A stretch of 64,000 nucleotides of DNA from Diploptera punctata (GCA_030220185.1 JASPKZ010007537.1:83501-147500); one strand, 5' to 3'; shown: positions 1 through 11,461, counted from the first letter of the stretch. Program-made: numbers and translations. The notes: generated by a model from the letters alone, not told the origin.

Positions 1-133
1 TAAAGGCGGCCGTCACGAAGGGCTGACAACCCGGCTGACATAAAGTGCCGATTGTCTAGAAAAAGTGGGAGCCTTAACCTCCTACTACCCCAAGGGCCTC
101 CGGGCCTGTTGTGGGATCACTTTACACTTTACT
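1..133 (+). repeat. SINE-A, 3' part (cut by window edge)
   Basis: Matches the second half of the full copies at 1084 and 33249 (GGCGGCCGTCAC, CTGACAACCCGGCTGAC, GTGGGATCACTTTAC). The tRNA-like head lies outside the window. Confidence 0.85.
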
Positions 134-228
134 ATATATACAAATAGTACATAAAATCAACATGTGAAAATGAAATTGCTTCTATATGTCGCTGTAACAT
201 AGGTCATCTTGTCTTACAATAGTTACCA

Positions 229-910
229 TAAGTAATGCCACGTGTGATTCCCAAATTATCGATAAATTCACGACTCATGAAGTGAGGAGTGAATTTATCT
301 AGAGAATTTGGAAATCAAGAATGGCATTTGTTAGGACTATTTAACAAATAAAATTAAGCTGTTTACTCACAAATCATTATTTAACTATAGTTATTTTAAA
401 ACGGCGATGTTTGAAAACAAATGAGAAAAGATAGGTACGCTTCATCTGCTTCTTTTGTTTATCACTGCAACTAGATCATACTATTTATTGCCAAAGGAAC
501 GCAATATTGTAAGAATGTTCTTTAATAGAGAAAAAATGAAACACATCAAACTGTATATTAATTCATTTCTGATGTCGTATGATGTAAATATGACAATTAT
601 ATTTTTCTGGATTATTACCTGGGAAAAAATACATTTAAGAAAGTGCAAACAGTGGTTTATTTTTTTGGTGGTATAATAAATTGCTACAAATGTTTTTATA
701 TACAATCTGGTAGCCGTATTTCTTATAGGCTCAGTCACTGCAAAATAATGGTCAGACCTGTTCAGAATATTAAAAAGGAGGAGCTTTCTTAAATATGGTA
801 AATATAACACTGATAAATATTTCGTGAAACACGACTCTGATTGGTTGTAAAACAGAAATCATTGAAACGTGATTGGTCATTGACTCCCATTTGGGGCATG
901 AGTTAAATAG
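229..910 (+). repeat. HP repeat copy 1 (hairpin-headed interspersed repeat)
   Basis: About 0.7-kb non-coding element, seven copies in the window. The first ~90 bases form an imperfect hairpin centred on CACGAAGTGAGG (here CATGAAGTGAGG). The far end reads GGGGCATGAGTTAAATAG followed by TCA. The left flank is CCA instead of the TCA seen in other copies. The 73- and 109-codon frames inside recur with changes in other copies and are not convincing genes. Confidence 0.8.
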
Positions 911-1083
911 TCACTAAAATTTGTGAAATAACAGTGAACTATAAACACTTTCATAACACAAACGGTAAAAAATACAGTAGATTCGGTAGCATATCGTGAG
1001 ACTCACGTACATGACACTCGTTATCGATTCCAGACCGACCGATTTGCACCTTTGTCATCTGTGAATTACATTTTAATCGTCTT

Positions 1084-1382
1084 CGCCGTAGCGTAGTGGT
1101 TAAGGCACTGAGCTACAAGCCGGAGGGTCGAGGGCTCAAGTCCCATTGGGGTCAGGATTTTTAAACTGACCCAAACCCACTGGCGGCACTATGGCCCTGG
1201 GGTCGACTCAGCCTCTTACGGAAATGAGTACCAGACGCTTGTTCTGGGGGTAAAGGCGGCCGTCAAGCAGGGCTGACAACCCGGCTGACATAAAGTGCCG
1301 ATTGTCTAGAAAAGGTGGGAGCCTAAACCTCCTATTTCCCCAAGGGCCTCCTGAGGCCTGTTGTGGGATCACTTTACTTACT
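1084..1382 (+). repeat. SINE-A, full length (tRNA-derived)
   Basis: The head carries a Pol III box A (TAGCGTAGTGG) and a box-B-like GGGCTCAAGTCCC. The body has GGGGTCGACTCAGCCTC and the tail ends in CACTTTACTTAC. A retroposed, presumably LINE-mobilised element. Confidence 0.9.
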
Positions 1383-1389
1383 ATAATAA

Positions 1390-1822
1390 AGCTTTAAGAA
1401 TTATCAACCAAGTTTTTAAACCATCAAAAGTGCAGAGACACACAAGAATGAAAATCTATAAAATTCTCGCTAGACCCAAATCTGTTATGGCAGTGAAGCT
1501 TGGACCATCAGAACTCAGGATGATCGTCATATTACAGCCACGGAGACGAAATTTCTGTGACGAACTGCAGGTTATAGCCTTCTAGATCACCAAAGAAATT
1601 CAACAATAGCCAGAGAGTTAAACATCGTACCTATATCTGAATATAGAAACAATTGGCTAGCCCATATTCAGCGCATGGATCGTCACAGAATACCAAAACA
1701 AATTCTTCACTACTTTCCTCGAGGCAGAAGATCTGTGGGTCGACCGTTTCGGAGATAGCGGGAGACCGTAACGGGCCACTGGGCCTAATACTTGAAAGGA
1801 CGATGATGATGATGATGAATAA
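1390..1822 (+). pseudogene. LINE-K 3' end, decayed reverse-transcriptase C-terminus
   Basis: Broken frames read YSLLDHQRNSTIAREL, then NNWLAHIQRMDRHRIPKQI and RGRRSVGRPFRR. This is the C-terminal block (H-I-x-R-M followed by GRP-x-x-R) of many arthropod non-LTR elements. The 3' end is GGGCCACTGGGCCTAATACT and then (GAT)n. Stops and frameshifts make it non-functional. Confidence 0.75.
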
Positions 1823-2085
1823 ATTGTATACTTTTTATATAGGTTTCAAACAATTTGTTTCAATGCAAAATTGATAATAGATATGTGCAACACAATAACT
1901 ACAATAAATAATTCAGATGAATGTATTTATAGAAGCGACATACAGTGATTCTATGAATACTAATGTAGAACGTAATATTTTTGTAACGGTGCCAAATAGG
2001 TTAAACTAGTTGCTTTGTGGTTCTGTATGTTAAACGCTGCTCGGAAGTAACTATATCCTTAGAATTATTATTTTAGCACACTTAC
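1823..2085. other. No recognisable feature
   Basis: AT-rich sequence between two LINE remnants. I see no gene, repeat match or RNA. Confidence 0.6.
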
Positions 2086-2420
2086 CTACTTACTCACTGG
2101 CACTATCGAACCCGTAGGTTCATGGCCGCGCGGACATAACTCTCCATACATCCCTATCCTGAGCTAATGCTTTCCGATCATTCCCTGTATAATCTGCTTC
2201 CCTCAAATCATAGTTAATTTTGTTCTCCCACCTCGTTCTTGGTCTACCAACTGGGCGTTTTCCCTCTGACTTTCCTACAAGAAGCTTCCAGGAACGTCTT
2301 CCATTCCCCATACGTGCAACATTCATTCTTGGCTTGCCTATTGGGCGCTTCTATGAATCTCCTACAAGGAGTTTCCAAGCCTCTCTTTCATTCCCATTAT
2401 ACCACATGTCTTGTCCTTAG
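2086..2420 (-). pseudogene. LINE-A 3' end, partly duplicated
   Basis: On the minus strand it encodes the LINE-A C-terminus (GRPRTRWENKINYDLREADY) and ends in the (AAGT)n-type tail. The GRP region seems to occur twice: a second diverged copy (about 2315-2420) repeats the CTGGGCGTTTT and TTTCATTCCC segments, which suggests local duplication or two overlapping insertions. Confidence 0.75.
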
Positions 2421-2480
2421 CACTGTACGAGACATAATTGTTCTCATTTTATTATTGTTATTATTATAATTATTATTATT

Positions 2481-2666
2481 AGCCTCTAACGGAAATGAGT
2501 ACCAGACGCTTGTTCTGGGGGTAAAGGCGGCCGTCACGCAGGGCTGACAACCCGGCTGACATCTAGTGCCGATTGTCTAGAAAAAGTGGGAGCCTTAACC
2601 TCCTACTACCCCAAGGGCCTCCTGAGGCCTGTAGCGGGACTACTTTACTTTACTTTACTTTACTAT
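2481..2666 (+). repeat. SINE-A, 5'-truncated
   Basis: Begins within the body at AGCCTCTAACGG, lacks the tRNA-like head, and ends in a (CTTTA)n tail that runs into degenerate TTA repeats. Confidence 0.85.
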
Positions 2667-2874
2667 TATTATTATTATTGTTATTATTATTGATGTTATT
2701 GTTATTGTATTATTATTATATTATTTATTATTTTGTATTATTATATTATTTATTATTATTTTGTATTGTTATTATATTATTTATTATTATTGTATTATCA
2801 TATTATTTATTATTATTGTATTGTTATTATTGTATTATTTATTATTATTATATTTATTATTATATATTATCATC
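2667..2874. repeat. Degenerate (TTA)n tract
   Basis: Impure TTA/TTG/TTATTTA repeat. Translations are poly-Tyr/Leu/Ile and carry no gene. Confidence 0.8.
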
Positions 2875-2942
2875 ATCATCATAGTACATTCACGAATTTA
2901 GGCCATTTGTTGACCTGTTTCGGTCTCAAGAGAAACACCATA

Positions 2943-2943
<1 letters not shown>
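2875..2943 (-). pseudogene. LINE-S 3' terminus
   Basis: On the minus strand the frame ends VSLETETGQQMA-stop, then (ATG)n. The same end is at 57025-57165 (VSLEAETGQQMA). Only the last codons and the microsatellite-like tail remain. Confidence 0.65.
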
Positions 2944-3002
<59 letters not shown>

Positions 3003-3036
3003 TATTATTATTACTATTATTATTATTACTACTTTG
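2944..3036. repeat. (ATT)n microsatellite
   Basis: About 30 near-perfect ATT units with a few ACT variants, between the LINE-S end and the LINE-Q fragment. Confidence 0.95.
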
Positions 3037-3846
3037 TCCAGTTTCATTTCTGTTGTGGCAGGGATCTTTCCTCCGTTTCTGAACACCATCATTTCTGTTT
3101 TTTCTTTGTTTATATAGAAGCTGTGGGTTTTACACCATTCTTCCATAGTTATTATGGCGTTCTGAAGTTTACTTATATCCGTCGATCCGATTACGATGCC
3201 GTCTGCGTATGCATATACGAAAATTTCTTCTCCTAGTTCTTCTATTTTCCTTACCAGTTCTTCGGCTGCCATTATGAATAGCAGTGGGCTCAATGGATCT
3301 CCTTGCAGTACCCCATTTGTCTGCAGTATAGTTTTTTATTTTGAGAGACTATCAGATATAGCTATGCTATTTTCTTTCATTATTGATGTAATGATTTGGG
3401 TCCACACGTTCTCCTCTCCTAGGGTACTTTTCAATTTGCTTATTATTAATCCTCTGTCCATTAGATCGAAGGCTTTCGTAAAATCTACGAAGACAGTGTA
3501 CAGCTTCTGTTTTCTATCGAGTGCTTCCTCTATGTTTTGAAGGAGGAGTTTCACTGCCGTTTGAGTTGATCTCTCTTTCCTGAATCCAAATTGCGCTTCA
3601 GGGAGCTTTTCTTCGATTTTTCCCCTTATTCTATTTGTTATTATTTTTGTTAGATTCTTGAAGGGAACGTTTTCAAGAGCGATGCCCCTATATTTGTTAG
3701 GGTCTGTTGGATCCCCTTTTCCTTTGTATATAACTTTTATCGTCGAGTTTCTCCATTGTTCTGGAATTCTTCCTAGTTCCATACATTTGTTATATAGTTT
3801 TGTCCATATGGGACTCAGTGTGTCAATTGTGTTGAAGAGAGGAAGT
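3037..3846 (-). pseudogene. LINE-Q reverse-transcriptase fragment, catalytic box damaged
   Basis: Two minus-strand frames make one non-LTR reverse transcriptase: IPEQWRNSTIKVIYKGKGDP, then QFGFRKERST, FVDFTKAFD (first catalytic Asp), a frameshift near 3340, then LQGDPLSPLLF and the catalytic box. The box reads YADG instead of YADD (GGC where GAC is expected), so the last metal-binding Asp is lost. No endonuclease is present and the C-terminus stops at the ATT array. Dead copy of a jockey/R1-like LINE; clade not settled. Confidence 0.8.
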
Positions 3847-4168
3847 ATGGCCGGAATTCTTCAGCACTGGAGCGATGATAGATCGGAACTGGACAGAAGC
3901 AAATTTCCAGATACGACACGTCATCACAAGATTAAGCGTGCATGGATTCCACCACCTAATGTGTAGAGATAAAACATTCCATGACCCGAAGATGTCATGC
4001 ATATGCGAAGTGTGTGAACAGAAATGCGAAAGATATCACATCGAAACATGTACACAAAGAACAAAAACAATTTGTGATTACGCAAGACCAAGTTAGTGTT
4101 AGTGATTTTTAGCTGTGTTATCACCTTTGCACATTTGTGCACAATCCATTTATATAAATTATAATTAC

Positions 4169-4211
<43 letters not shown>

Positions 4212-4689
4212 TCTCATTCACCTTAGGTATTTAAAATAACATTTTAATTATCTGAAACAATTAGAAGAAAGACCAGTAAAAATTGGAGGTGTTGTACTAA
4301 AACTATCCTGGTGGAGGTAAAGAAACGAATAACAATGAAGTGACATACAATTAACGGATGCCGCACGAACTCTATCAATTTTATGACCACCGTCGATTTA
4401 AACACAGCTATTACATTGCTGTGAGTGACGGTAAAAGTCTATTACCTATAATCAATCTTTTTACAATCTTCACCAACTAGACATAATCATTTGTTTATGT
4501 AAGTTTTCTTCTAGAGAAGTGTTCTGTTCAGATGAAATATGGGTATAGTAATCAAAATAGTTAATAACGTCAAAAAAGAAAATAGGGCAAATTCCTCTAC
4601 TTTCTTCCTTTGTTTCCCAACTTGCATTTAGTTTCACATGCGACTGCCAGTGGAATATATTTTACTAGCCTAATAATTAAAGGTTATAA
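3847..4689. other. No gene seen; includes an (ATT)n tract
   Basis: Contains (ATT)n at about 4164-4209. The rest is AT-rich with no match to other repeats here. The 102-, 73- and 97-codon frames overlap on both strands and look like chance. Confidence 0.55.
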
Positions 4690-4791
4690 ATTTTAGACAT
4701 ACATTTTAGTCAAAGAATTAAAATAACATGATATCCATAAGTAAAAGAATTTAGACAAAGAACAAACTTTCCTGAATTATGTAAATTATCA

Positions 4792-5539
4792 TAAGTAATG
4801 TCACGAGTGATTTCCTAATTATGGATAAATTCACGACTCACGAAGTGAGGAGTGAATTTATCTAGAGAATTTGAAAATCAAGAGTGGCATTTGTTAGGAC
4901 TAATTAACGAATAAAATTAAGCTGTTTACTCACAAATCATTATTTAACTATAGTTATTTTAAAATATTTATATATTTAATGTAAACGGCGATGTTTGAAA
5001 ACAATTGAGAAGCGATAGGTACGCTTCATCTGCTTCTTTTGTTTATCACTGCAACCAGATCATACTATTCATTGCCAAAGGAATGCAATATTGTAAGAAT
5101 GCTCTCTAGTGGAGAAAAAATGAAACACATCAAACTGTATATTAATTCATTTCTGATGTCGTATGATGTAAATATGACAATTATATTTTTCTGGATTGTT
5201 ACCTGGGAAAAAAATGCATTTAAGAAAGTGCAAACAGTGGTTTCTTTTTTTGGTGGTATAATCAATTGCTACAAATGTTTTTATATTAACTCCCGCATGC
5301 GGCATGTGTTGACATTCATGCACTATATATACAATCTGGTAGCCGTATTTCTCACAGGCTCAGTCACTACAAAATAATGGTCAGACCTGTTCAGAATATT
5401 AAAAAGGAGGAGCCTTCTTTAATATGGTAATTATAACACTGATAAATATTTCGTGAAACACGACTCTGATTGTTTGTAAAACAGATATCATTGAAACGTG
5501 ATTGGCCATTGAGTCCCATTTGGGGCATGAGTTAAATAG
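4792..5539 (+). repeat. HP repeat copy 2
   Basis: Starts TAAGTAATG and ends GAGTTAAATAG, flanked by TCA on both sides (4789-4791 and 5540-5542). The relative at 6428-6690 has a single AAATTATCAAATAT at this point, so the 3-bp TSD is supported. The head is the usual palindrome around CACGAAGTG. Confidence 0.8.
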
Positions 5540-5618
5540 TCAAATATAATATTTCTCTAAACGTTTTACTCTGCACAGAGATAACTGGAGTTCAAACGTA
5601 ATACACAAGAGCAAATAA

Positions 5619-6099
5619 CACTGAGCAAAATGATTTTTGTCTCATGAGTCAATAATTGTACTAAATGAAGTTTTTTATCTTGTTTTCAAATATGTATTCG
5701 GAATTTCTCCATCACCCACAGTTTTTTTTATTTCAATTTCAATTAATAGATTTAAATAATTATTTTTTAATAAACGTTTTTTCGTCCATTTGACCACTGT
5801 AAAATAAAATCAAATGAGCTAACTCGGGAGATTTCAGCTATGGAAAAGAGATATCAAGGCAAATGGAATCCTAATATGCTGGCAGATTATTGTTGGACCA
5901 TCAAGAGGGTTGCTCCACAGGCGAAATATAGCATAAAATCGTCATTTCTTACTTTCTAGGTGAGTCCGAATGTTCGAATATTGTGTAGTTACGATGGAGA
6001 AAACCCGATATCATATTTGAATCCTGGAGAAAAAATACTATCAGAATCACATATTTTTCTTTCTGAGACAAAAAAAAGTTTATTTCTTGTTGCTCAGTG
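5619..6099 (+). mobile_element. CACTG DNA transposon, deletion derivative (copy 1)
   Basis: Inverted ends CACTGAGCAAAA and TTGTTGCTCAGTG, with TTTTTGTCTCA-like subterminal boxes near both ends, flanked by TAA/TAA. Carries the last exon-like stretch of a protein (separate entry) but not its start, so it is a non-autonomous copy. Confidence 0.8.
5828..5959 (+). pseudogene. C-terminal remnant of the CACTG-element protein
   Basis: An open stretch without a start codon of its own family start. It reads ISAMEKRYQGKWNPNMLADY, continues CWTIKR, and ends SSFLTF-stop. The same block occurs in the copies at 8951-10231, 30050-31189 and, more decayed, 42594-43330. I recall this C-terminus from uncharacterised, often multi-copy proteins of arthropods and Hydra; function unknown. 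The position just inside the 3' inverted end suggests it is the element's own gene. Confidence 0.65.
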
Positions 6100-6206
6100 T
6101 AATTAAAAAAATAACTATTAAAATTCCACATTTATATTATCACCGAATTAAGTCAGTTAAAATAATAATATATTGATATATTATTAAATTAATAATATTT
6201 TCCAGC

Positions 6207-6425
6207 GAATGGAAGAGGATCGGCTACCAAAATGTGTTTTGGAATGGAAACCAGAGGGAAGACGAGGCAGAGGGAGACCTAAAACTCCCTGGAGTCAGGG
6301 AATATATTTATACATGAAGGAGAAACATCTACAAGCAGGAGATTAAATGGACCGACAAAATTGGTTATTAGAAATCGGACAATGTCAAAGACATCAAACA
6401 ACCAATGATCTAAATGTCTGTATTA
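6207..6425 (+). pseudogene. LINE-O 3' end
   Basis: Reads QRMEEDRLPKCVLEWKPEGR, then RGRGRPKTPWSQGIYLYMKE and, after a stop, MDRQNWLLEIGQ. A LINE C-terminal block. The copy split by a mariner-type element at 12960-14050 is the same family. Confidence 0.75.
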
Positions 6426-6427
6426 TA

Positions 6428-6690
6428 CATTTTAGACATACATTTTAGTCAAATAATTAAAATAACATAAGTAAAAATGTTTTAGACAATGAACATACTT
6501 TGCTAAATTATATAAATTATCAAATATCAAGTATCTAAAAGTTTTACTTTACACAAAGATAATTAGAGTTCAAACGTATTAAATAAGAGCAGATAATAAA
6601 AAAAAAGAATTCCACACTTATTTGTTTCATTAACTTGTAGAGAAACACCGAATTCAGCCAGCTTATAGTATATTGCGATACAAGTGAGGT
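6428..6690 (+). repeat. Uninterrupted relative of the 4690-6190 host repeat
   Basis: Aligns by eye with the three separated pieces at 4690-6190 and therefore shows the state before the HP and CACTG insertions. Confidence 0.65.
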
Positions 6691-6913
6691 AAACACTTGT
6701 TACTGATCGAGAAAAAGTTTGAAAAAAAACGATGCGCGAAGAAGGACCTGGTGAAGATTGAACGGATATTCTGAAAGGCCTACAGGCAAAGAATACATAT
6801 TTTATAAGTTGAGGACGACGGATCTTACCTAAGAAGGTACATTTTAACTTATTTTATTTTATTTACCGCATAAACTTTGACTTAATTAGAAATTCATATA
6901 TATAAAAGAAAAA

Positions 6914-7201
6914 ATGCAGGTACAATATTCAATATTAGATTTTATAAAGAAGAAACAATTAAATTGGTACGGACACATTAGAAGGATGGAAGAAGGAAGA
7001 CTACCTAAGATAATCATGGATTGGGAACCACAGGGAAGGAAAAAGAAGGGTAGACCAAATATTACGTGGATTCAGGGAATCAATGAAACTATGAGGGAAT
7101 GGGAAATAGAAGAAGATATATGGATGAACAGACAAGAATGGAAAAATGTGTTGAAACAAATGTGTGAACGTGGGTACCGGAAAAATGTATATTCATTGTA
7201 A
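6914..7201 (+). pseudogene. LINE-P C-terminal fragment, 95 codons open
   Basis: Open frame with KKQLNWYGHIRRMEEGRLPK, then GRKKKGRPNITW and MNRQEWKN. It is the conserved tail of a LINE reverse transcriptase, related to LINE-G. The polymerase core is absent; the first Met lies inside the family's reading frame. Followed by AATAAAAAAATAAA. Confidence 0.75.
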
Positions 7202-7215
7202 AAGCCGGAATAATA

Positions 7216-8045
7216 AAAAAATAAACTTTGACCAGACTGTTAACGTTAGTCAGTTGTTTGTAATGTACGCAAACATTTCCAACAAAGACTTTATTATTTA
7301 TTATTTTGAAGAGACCATCGCGCAAAAAATAATGTACAACGCAGGTTTGTGAAGTGTTTTACAGAATCTCGGAGCTGTCGCTCGGTTTTTAATAATTTCC
7401 TCGCTTTTGTAAAAAGCACTTCCCAAACTTACATTGTAATATACTATTTCAATATGGAGTAAGTTACAAAGAGTTAAAACCCATTTGTTCAAATATAAAA
7501 TCGGATGAAATTTCAAGTAGAATAACATAGTAATATTATTAATTTGAAAAGTGGCAACATTGAAACAAATGGTAGGATGTGAAGAGTACAAAAAGCAGTG
7601 TGCTTTAATGACACACAATCTAGCTTTTATCACAGCTGAGGACGTGTAATTGAATACACATCACTCATTGGCCGAGCAAAAACACTTACAAGCACGTAAA
7701 TTAGCTGTCATCTCCCATCACAGTAACTATTTTACATCTCGCCATCAGAAACATTCCTAGTTTATATTGTAGCAAAATACGAATACCTGAGTTTTAAAAT
7801 TCCTACAACTTTTTCACAATATTTAATAAAATAACGTAATAAATGTCCCATAACGATACAAGTATAAATAGCACATAAAATATAAAACAGTTAACATTGT
7901 TACAATAACTGGTTATAGCCATAATATGACATTATCAAGCAGTAGCATTATTTTATATAATTTACTATAACGAGAAAATACAACATCCACTTTTTATAAT
8001 AATATAATTTTATTGGTCATTTAAAAAGGAAATTAAAGATCATAC
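7216..8045. other. No recognisable feature
   Basis: AT-rich single-copy-looking sequence. The frames (62, 78 and 110 codons) overlap on opposite strands and show no family motif. Confidence 0.55.
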
Positions 8046-8810
8046 ATGAGTAACACTAAGGAATTAGGAATGGAAACAAATATCAATAAAATAAAATGTA
8101 TGGTCACATGTAGAAATGAATTATATAATGGAAATGGACAAATGACAAATGAGGGAAATTTTGAGGAAGTGGCTGAATTCAAATACCTAGGAATAATAAT
8201 CACAAATAGGAATGAGATGCACAAAGAAATTAAACATAGGATCAATTCTGGAAATGCGTGCTATTATGCGTTGCAGAGACTCTTGACGTCCCAACTCCTG
8301 TCAAAGACATTAAACTGAAAATATATAAAACTATTATTCTACCAGTTATATTATATGGGTGCGAAACATGGACTCTTACTTTAAGGGAGGAAAGGAGATT
8401 ACAAGTATTTGAGAATAAAGTACTTATGAAAATTTTTGGGCCAAAGAGAGATGAAGAGACAGGCGAATGGAGAAGACTACATATATAGGAAGCTAGATAT
8501 AATAAGAACAGTTAAGTCTCGTAGACTGCGATGGGCAGGACATGTTGCACGTATGGGGAATGAAAGACGTGAATGGAGCCTTCTTGTAGGAAAGCCAGAG
8601 GGAAAACGCCCAGTTGGTAGACCAAGAATGAGGTGGAAGAACAACATTAACTATGATTTGAGGGAAGTAGATTATACAGGGAATGATTGGAAAGCATTAG
8701 CTCAGGATAGGGATGTATGGAGAGCTTATGTCCGCGCGGCCATGAACCTACGGATTCGATAGTGCCAGTGAGTAAGTAAGTAAATAAGTAAGTAAATAAG
8801 TAAGTAGCCC
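8046..8810 (+). pseudogene. LINE-A, 5'-truncated 3' end
   Basis: Starts in the reverse transcriptase after the catalytic box (LGMETNINKIKCMVT), then YGCETWTLTLREERRL, LRWAGHVARMGNERREW, GRPRMRWKNNINYDL and RAAMNLRIR-stop, in three frames because of two indels. The 3' end is GTGCCAGTGAGTAAGTAAG, an (AAGT)n tail rather than poly(A), as in several LINE clades such as RTE. Confidence 0.85.
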
Positions 8811-8950
8811 TACTTAACTTATACTGAAAATAATTTTAATTTTATGTGAAAACTATTAGAATTTTATTATTATAAAAACTATATGCAATTGCTATTGAAT
8901 GTGGTCTACTGTAACAAAAGTTGATTAGTATTCTGAAAAATGTCCAATAA

Positions 8951-10231
8951 CACTGGTCAACATGATTTTTGTCTCATGAGTACCAACAATTGTACATAAT
9001 GCAGTTTTTTATCCTGTTTTCAAATACTTACTTACTTACTCACTGGCACTATCGAACCCGTAGGTTCATGGCCGCACGGACATAAGCTCTCCATACATCC
9101 CTATCCTGAGCCAATGCTTTCCAATCATTCCCTGTATAATCTACTTCCCTCAAATCATAGTTAATGTTGTTCTCCCACCTCATTCTTGGTCTACCAACTG
9201 GGCGTTTTCCTTCTGGCTTTCCTACAAGAAGTTTCCATGCACGTCTTTCATTCCCCATACGCGCAACATGTCCTGCCCATCGCAGTCTACGGGACTTAAC
9301 TGTTTTATTATCTGGCTTCCTATAAAGACCATGTAGTTCATTGTTATGTAGTCTTCTCCATTCACCTGTTGTTCATCTCTCTTTGGTCCAAAAATTTTCC
9401 TAAGAACTTATTTCTCAAATACTCGTAATCTCCTTTCCTCCCTTAAAGTAAGAGTCCATGTTTCGCACCCATATAATATAACTGGTAGAATAATAGTTTT
9501 ATATATTTCAGCTTAACGTTTTTTGAAAGGAGTTGGGACATCAAAAGTCTCTGCAATGCATAATAGCATGCATTTCCAGAATTGAGCCTATGTTTAATTT
9601 CTTTGTGTATCTCATTCCTATTTGTGATTATTGTTCCTAGGTATTTGAATTCAGCCAATTCCTCAAAATTTCCCTCATTTGTCATTAGTTGTCCATTTCC
9701 ATTATATAATGTATTTCTACGTGTGACCATATATTTAGTTTTACTGATCCTGTTTTCAAATATCTATTAGAAAAAGTCTCCATCACCCACAGTTTTCTTT
9801 TATTTCAATTTCAATTAATGGATTTAAATAATTATTTTTAATAAACGTTTTTTCGTCAATTTGGCCATTGTAAAATAAAACGGGGAACACTTTCATCAGG
9901 AGATTTCAGCTATGGAAAAGATATACCAAGGCAAATGGAATACTAATATGCTGGCCGATTATTGTTGGACCATCAAGAGGGATGCTCCACAGGCGAAATG
10001 TAGCAGAAAATCGTCATTTCTTACTTTCTAGGTGAGTCCGAATGTTCGAATATTGTGTAGTTAGGAATGTATAAACTATTAAAGTGTTTGAAATTATAAA
10101 CTCCTGTCTCTATGAAAGTTTGCGTGATGAAGAAAAACCGATATCACATTTGAATTCAGGAGAAAAAATACTATCAGAATCACATATTTTTCTTTCTGAG
10201 AAAAAAAAGTTTATTTTTTTGTAGCTCAGTG
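8951..10231 (+). mobile_element. CACTG DNA transposon copy 2, split by LINE-A
   Basis: Left end CACTGGTCAACATG at 8951, right end GCTCAGTG at 10231. It carries the protein C-terminal block (GKWNTNMLADYCW). LINE-A occupies 9027-9746. The flanks read TAA and TTA, so the TSD is imperfect. Confidence 0.8.
9027..9746 (-). mobile_element. LINE-A insertion with 16-bp TSD
   Basis: Flanked by ATCCTGTTTTCAAATA at 9011-9026 and 9747-9762, so both ends are exact. 5'-truncated just after the catalytic box (sense start AGTAAAACTAAATATATGG). Ends in the (AAGT)n tail next to the first TSD. The coding remnant GNERRAWKLLVGKPEGK to AMNLRVR is intact in one 69-codon frame; upstream there are frameshifts. Confidence 0.92.
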
Positions 10232-10779
10232 TTACATGTTACTTCGGAAGGTGTTTCATCACTGGATAATGTTTAAACTTATAACTTTATATGGTCTTTA
10301 GTGCTATCCATACTTAGACCCTACACCTTGGATACGAAAACTAACTTTAACATTTAATATTCAGCTTTCATAGTTTTAAAGTCATTCATTAGATGCAAAC
10401 TTGGCGAGTAGAAAAGATCTTACGTAGGCGTTGGATTGAGCAAAGGGTCATCCAAGATGTCGTTCACTTCAGTAATGAAATTTTATGGATCCAGTTTTTT
10501 TATGCATATATCCTAAGGCATGAGGGATCAAACAAGAGCTGGGTGAAATGGCAAGCTTCTCGTTTCATTTCAGATTGTAAAGTAATGATAAAAAAGTAAT
10601 GAAATTAAGTGAAACAATTAACCGACAATTTCTCATTAAGGGAAAAGGCCTCTTCAAAGATGGTGAGTTTTACATGTCTCATGTGGTGAGCTACTCCACG
10701 TGAGAAATGTTGTTGGTGCGTCAGCTCATCGGACGCGAAACTTGGAGAAATGGAGATGTGTATTTTAAAGTTACTATGG

Positions 10780-10781
<2 letters not shown>
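10232..10781. other. No recognisable feature
   Basis: Contains a 68-codon frame (10393-10599) without known motif. No repeat match seen within the window. Confidence 0.5.
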
Positions 10782-10818
<37 letters not shown>

Positions 10819-10821
10819 TTT
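10782..10821. repeat. (TTTA)n microsatellite
   Basis: Ten TTTA units in a row. Confidence 0.95.
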
Positions 10822-10844
10822 TAAATGCCCCAGGTTATGTCTTT

Positions 10845-11199
10845 TTGACATTCCAGGTTTCTCTCCTGGCATGGCGTACTTGTAACCCACTTCTGAGGTT
10901 GGGGCGGCTGGAAGGCGGGGTTACGTTGTCCCGATGATATGATGGGTGATGATGATAATGGTGCGCCAGGAGAGTCCCTAATCCTAAGCTTAACCTAAGA
11001 TGAATATGAATGATGATGATTGCGATGCCTATATGATTTCGGGGACCGTTTGGGCCTTAAAGTTTTCCTGACATTTGTCTTACAGGTGAGGAAAAACCCC
11101 GATAAAAACCTCACCCAGAAAAACTGTCCCGACCAGGGATCGAACCCGGACCCGCTGCGTGACAAGGTAGCACGCTACCCCGAGACCACAGCGGTGGAC
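10845..11199 (-). repeat. SINE-C with tail E
   Basis: Read on the minus strand: tRNA-like head (CCACCGCTGTGGTCTCGGGG, box B GGGTTCGATCCC), core (GGGTGAGGTTTTTATCGGGG, TGTAAGACAAATGTCAGG) and a second tail type E (CTTAGGATTAGGGACTCTCC) instead of the usual CACCGGTGTGG tail. Confidence 0.8.
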
Positions 11200-11351
11200 G
11201 CAAACTCAAACATTACCTAATAATAACAGTTTACACGCTATTTCGTTTTCAGTGCGGTCCGCCACATTTAAATAACTGATACTACGAGTGTTTTGCCAAT
11301 TTAAGGGTTAAGTTGGTTTATTAACGCTGATTGACTTTTATTATTTGCTTA

Positions 11352-11461
11352 CTTACTCTTACTCACTGGCACTATCGAACCCGTAGGTTCATGGCCGCGC
11401 GGACATAAGCTCTCCATACATCCCTATCCTGAGCTAATGCTTTCCAATCATTTCCTGTATA
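11352..11461 (-). mobile_element. LINE-A, 110-bp 3' stub with TSD
   Basis: Only the last ~110 bases of LINE-A, flanked by ATTATTTGCTTA at 11340-11351 and 11462-11473. A severely 5'-truncated insertion. Confidence 0.9.

Larger units (their letters stand above)
4690..6190 (+). repeat. Old host repeat, split by two later insertions
   Basis: The pieces 4690-4791, 5540-5618 and 6100-6190 are collinear with the uninterrupted relative at 6428-6690 (TTTTAGACATACATTTTAG, GGAGTTCAAACGTA and AATTCCACA appear in order). An HP repeat and a CACTG element fill the gaps. Confidence 0.7.

Noticed and set aside
455..810. Frames MFITATRSYY... and the opposite frame in HP repeats (also 5039-5377, 55654-55937)
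   Set aside because: The frame is open in some copies but ends at different places and both strands are open. Too little evidence of coding constraint.
2573..3293. Poly-Tyr/Ile/Leu frames over the (ATT)n arrays, and similar poly-Asn/Tyr/Ile frames elsewhere (e.g. 25313-25522, 25883-26182, 52282-52561)
   Set aside because: Translated microsatellites; only the LINE parts inside them are informative.
2898..3293. One continuous RT frame ending in VSLETETGQQMA
   Set aside because: The frame merges LINE-Q with the LINE-S end through an (ATT)n array read as poly-Ile. Two elements, not one protein.
9059..9250. Complete, active LINE in the window
   Set aside because: No copy has an endonuclease or a full reverse transcriptase; all are 5'-truncated or broken.
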